Shown here piece by piece: positions 60,961 to 64,000 of a stretch of 64,000 nt of DNA (position 1 is the first letter of the stretch; each line of letters begins with the position of its first letter). The notes beneath the pieces were generated by a model. The model searched no databases and had not been told where the DNA came from. It saw only the letters and a list, made by a program, of their open reading frames with translations. A program made the translations under genes and the position numbers. This DNA comes from Blakeslea trispora. Taxonomy: Eukaryota > Mucoromycota > Mucoromycetes > Mucorales > Choanephoraceae. Where the stretch lies: positions 95,134-159,133 of the forward strand of contig JAIWNE010000076.1 of NCBI GenBank assembly GCA_025331445.1, read 5' to 3'.

Positions 60961-61400
60961 GCAACTTTTTTTTTGGTTGATTCTTAATGAGGGGGTTTTT
61001 TTTTGCAACTTTTTTCTGGTACTGACTATCCGACTCTTATTAAAGCTTTTTTTTTTTTCAACTTTTTTCTGGCACTGAAATTTATCTAATGCCAGTCCCT
61101 AATGAATGCAACTTTTTTTTTCTAGTACTGATTTTTTATTTTTGAAAGTGATCGAATTTGATTTCCCGATTTTTCTGAAGGTTTTTTTTTTGCAACTTTT
61201 TTTTTTCTGGCACTGAGATTTATCTATTGCGAGGAATTAGCTGGCTCCTAATGATTTTTTTTTGCAACTTTTTTTCTAGCACTGATTTTTTATTTTCTGA
61301 AGGAGATATTTTTTTTGCAACTTTTTTTATTCTATGACATAGGATCATTTTTATTCTTTTAAAGAGACCTTTTTTTTGCAACTTTTTTTCTGAAATTGAA
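60961..61400 (+). repeat. degenerate array of T7-GCAACT7-CTGGCACTGA motifs
   Basis: Eight copies of (T)nGCAAC(T)n occur at about 60961, 61005, 61059 (CAAC), 61108, 61192, 61264, 61317 and 61378. Six are followed by variants of CTGGCACTGA (CTGGTACTGA, CTAGCACTGA, TCTAGTACTGA). Spacing varies from 44 to 84 bp. The pattern is not a simple microsatellite, because a 20-nt core is kept while the spacers differ. Confidence 0.75.
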
Positions 61401-61642
61401 TATGATATTCAGGATAGCACTTGTTATTTAAATCAAAAAGAAGCGAAAAGAAGATGTATCATAAATGATGTGAACTCATGTCAGGTTAATACAGTATGTA
61501 CTGTATGGATCGTTTGGCCAATATTTAGAATATTAAGTAGGTATTCGCTCACACAATTAAACTTGAATGTTTTGTATTAAATGTAAAGTGATAGAATGAT
61601 CAATCTGTAATGTAAGAGTACAGAATAATTACTGGATAACAA

Positions 61643-62520
61643 TTACTTTTTATTTTTTTTAATAAATCGTTGAAATTGTATTTTGATGGTTTCTCTGATT
61701 TGTTTTTCTATTTTTTTAATATTCATTTCAAGCTTTGTGTACATCGGATTGATGGGTGGATATACACAATCCTCTTCTACAATCAAAAGATTGTAATGAT
61801 AATCCTCGAGTTGCAAAACAATCGGCTTTCTTTCTTCAATGACACCACAGATTGGCACCATCAGAGTTGGCTTGTTGACCTTGTTGCTGTCCATGATTGT
61901 TACAGCAATCTTATAGGTGTCAGCAACAATCTGGCTGCACTCGATGCCATTATACCAGAATGGTGAAGGACAGGAAGCATTGTTGTTGTTCAGTCCAAAA
62001 GAAAGAATGCTTCTTACCTTTTCAACGTCAAACCTATTTCTTTCTATTAAACAGAATATCCATTATATGCTGACTTTACTACATACCTCATCTTCTTGTA
62101 AGTCTCCAAGTTTTCTTCAAATGTCAGCATCATTTCTTTTTTGACCTGCATGTGTCTGGTGTTGTCATGGTAGATTCCATACGCAATTGCGTGGAACCCA
62201 CAGTATCCAGAAGAAGGACTTACAACCACACGCTTTTTGGCAGCATAAAGTGTGGTGACAGCTTTATGCTTGTTGATTAGTTCGATCTCGGGATGGTTAT
62301 GGGGTTTTTGCTTCTTGCTGAGAATCCAAGAGAGCCCCTTCTTGGTAGACTTGTTGTAGTGGACCTGAAAGCAACAGCCGGGAATCTTGCACTTGGCGTA
62401 TACTTTCTGGTCAGTCTTGAGTCTAAACCCAATGAAATGTTTAGCTGTCCAGGGAATGTTCTGGAGAACGTAGTCAGCAACATCGTGTTTAGTGAATGTG
62501 TTTGAGAGTTCGGGTTGCAT
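61643..62520 (-). CDS. OTU-like cysteine protease domain protein with N-terminal Cys/His motif
   Basis: Minus-strand exons 62087-62520 and 61643-62039, joined by a 47-nt intron, give 276 residues. The N-terminal region has a C-x4-C ... H-x-H pattern (Cys44, Cys49, His74, His76) with WILSKKQKPHNHPE, resembling the FAR1/FLYWCH/WRKY-like fingers of Mutator-type transposases. The OTU-like core has GYCGFHAIAYG (candidate nucleophile Cys107), then SPFWYNGIECSQIVADTYKI, and YHYNLLI with candidate catalytic His226. The usual Asp before the nucleophile is replaced in SPSSGYC. Such OTU/zinc proteins occur next to transposase genes, so it may be transposon-derived. The start is set at MQPELSN; a longer frame exists upstream. 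Confidence 0.65.
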
Positions 62521-63060
62521 GTTGAGGTGAATGAGATTGCGCGTAAAGATAACTAAAGTAAAATAAAATAAAAACTTTTGTTTAGTCAAGGGTCATATAC
62601 AGACTCAACAAACCGTATTCAAACTGAGGTAAAATAAGTGGATGATACGATATTATGTGAGATGTAAAAAGTAATTTGAAAAAAAGCGGGTGTAACAGAT
62701 TTCTTTTTTTTTAAAAAATTGGGGATCAGCGATACGTATTCATCAGCAAAACATTATTCTCCTTTAGCCAAACAACATGAAGTTTCCTCTCAAATGAATG
62801 CAACAATGGTGAGGAAATTGCATGTGTTAAATTGTGTGAAGAAAAATGGATTTGAAGCGATGTTTAGCACATTTAAGACAAAAGGGGTTATAATCAAGTC
62901 TGATAATGAATTTATTGTTCTTGTCAGATGATATCAGATAGCCGATTATAGTAATTGTGTACCTGTTGAGTAAGAAAATCTCAAACCTGTATATAATAAT
63001 ATGTTGACAGATTAATCGAATGCTCTTTCTACCTAAATTTAACAAAAAAATATATCAATT
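62521..63060. other. spacer between OTU gene and transposase-like ORF
   Basis: Divergent intergenic region. No supported gene. The ORF at 62719-62931 has no recognisable motif. Confidence 0.4.
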
Positions 63061-63569
63061 ATGTCTGGATCTCTTCTCCTCTGTTACTGTGATGAATGTC
63101 TCAACTTTCCTAACGAAGAAAGATGGTTGCCTCAATATACCGTTCAGTATCACAAGGCAAACAATTTGTTTGGAGGCGTTGCCTTCAATGAGTGGGCTGC
63201 CATGAATGGTAAAGCATTTTATGGAATAAGAATGAACATGTATGGTAACGCTATTGGTTTTTTAGATGAGCAATTTTTTGACATGGCTGGCTTGTCTGAG
63301 CAAGATGTCAACAATGACATCGAATTAATGGATGCTGATGGTAATAAAAAAAAACAAATAACTGAGGAACTCAATGCTAATTATTTTGCTACGTAGATGA
63401 TGAATTCATGGAAGAGGACTTCAGCATCATGGCCACAGGTGAAGATGAAGAATGGCCTGAAGTTGCTACCTCTGCTTTTGAGCCTGAGGAGGTGACTACC
63501 GAAGTTGTTGAAATCGACGAAGTCGATCAACTCGCCAACACTTTTGCTTCAAGAAATTTTAATAAATAA
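63061..63569 (+). CDS. transposase-like N-terminal fragment with Cys pairs
   Basis: Exons 63061-63340 and 63397-63569 join in frame and give 150 residues. The N-terminus LLLCYCDECLNFPNEERWLPQ has CxC-x2-C spacing like the amino-terminal zinc-binding part of large fungal transposases with CxC motifs. A Glu/Asp-rich tail follows (WPEVATSAFEPEEVTTEVVE). It ends with a stop 40 bp before more transposase-like sequence. It may therefore be the first exons of a longer gene, or an independent short ORF. The family assignment is from memory of motif shape and is weak. Confidence 0.45.
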
Positions 63570-63607
63570 ATCTGTTTGATATTTCAACTAAACAATTCTT
63601 TTAAATC

Positions 63608-64000
63608 ATGTCTATCATGGCAAAGTTCCTTCTTCAGCAGCAGCTAAGATTCTCTTTGCTATGGTTGTCAAGCTTCACAAACAAGTACACCACTCACGAA
63701 GGCACTGAGTATGTTATGGAATGCTTGAATCAAGTCATGGAGAAACTGGCGACTCCTTCCGTTTCCCTAAGCGTGTGCCTACCTTCTTGAATCGTACTGC
63801 TCTACTCAATGGTAGTACGGAGGGTGTCAAGGCTTATGTTGTTTGTCCAAAGTGTCATGCTTTGCATGAAAAAACGGATGGTGCAGTCATCTGTGACAAG
63901 CCCATGGCCAATGCCATATTCATCCCGAAACATGCCTCCTTCTACTGTACTGGAAATCTCTTGGCGCTGAACAACCGTGTTCCTGCAACTTTGTCTGTTA
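63608..64000 (+). pseudogene. frameshifted transposase-like fragment, cut by the window edge
   Basis: Protein-like sequence switches frame: frame 1 around 63625-63690 (VPSSAAAKILFAMVVKLHK), frame 2 around 63692-63742 (THEGTEYVMECLNQVME), then frame 1 again from ~63743 (TGDSFRFPKRVPTFLNRTAL ... KAYVVCPKCHALHEK). The zinc-ribbon-like CPKCH is typical of large fungal DNA transposases. Two opposite shifts within ~60 bp suggest decay or assembly error. The 3' end lies outside the window. Confidence 0.45.

Overview
The window looks like nuclear DNA of an early-diverging filamentous fungus, most likely a member of the Mucorales (Mucoromycota). It is AT-rich with long homopolymer runs. Its genes carry many short introns (about 45-100 nt, GTAAG-type donors, TAG/CAG acceptors), and the protein set is typically fungal: a DYRK/Pom1 kinase, Zn2Cys6 and TEA-domain transcription factors, a Dma-type FHA-RING ligase, GET2 and RPC37. 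The Ty3/Gypsy fragment also resembles, from memory, those common in Mucorales. All exon models were read by eye from splice signals, reading-frame continuity and known family motifs; no database search was run.

Layout. 1-5.8 kb: 3' part of a DYRK kinase and a bestrophin-like channel (both +). 7.5-11.5 kb: a tandem Zn2Cys6 factor and a RAD51-type recombinase (+), meeting a VTI1 v-SNARE (-) tail to tail. 11.5-15.7 kb: a repeat island with a Gypsy reverse transcriptase/RNase H fragment framed by ~150-bp inverted repeats, then a frameshifted coding relic. 15.9-24.7 kb: a CLASP microtubule-binding protein and a TEC1/AbaA-like TEA factor (+). 25.3-32.5 kb: a FYVE protein and a very large secreted Gly/Ala/Ser/His repeat protein (both -). 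32.5-36 kb: no gene recognised. 36-43 kb: a Dma-like FHA-RING protein (+), RPC37 (-), and a small Cys/His-rich ORF (+). 43.3-50.4 kb: a compact block with SRP receptor alpha (+), GET2, hydroxymethylbilane synthase and dynamin DNM1 (-). 53.5-59 kb: an F-box/WD40 protein and a putatively myristoylated methyltransferase (+). 59-64 kb: tRNA-Asp(GUC), a poly-T/GCAAC motif array, an OTU-protease-like gene (-), and transposase-like fragments (+) running off the end.

Most genes are single-copy housekeeping or regulatory functions: polarity and cytokinesis (DYRK, CLASP, Dma), membrane traffic (VTI1, FYVE, DNM1), ER targeting (SRP receptor, GET2), haem synthesis, Pol III transcription and recombination. 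They do not form one pathway. The only functional pairing I see is SRP receptor alpha with GET2: two routes of protein delivery to the ER, with stop codons 9 bp apart. The most unusual items are the giant repeat protein, the inverted-repeat-framed Gypsy fragment, the tandem Zn2Cys6 clusters, the 11-nt micro-exon in the haem gene, the motif array next to the tRNA, and the OTU/transposase cluster at the right end.
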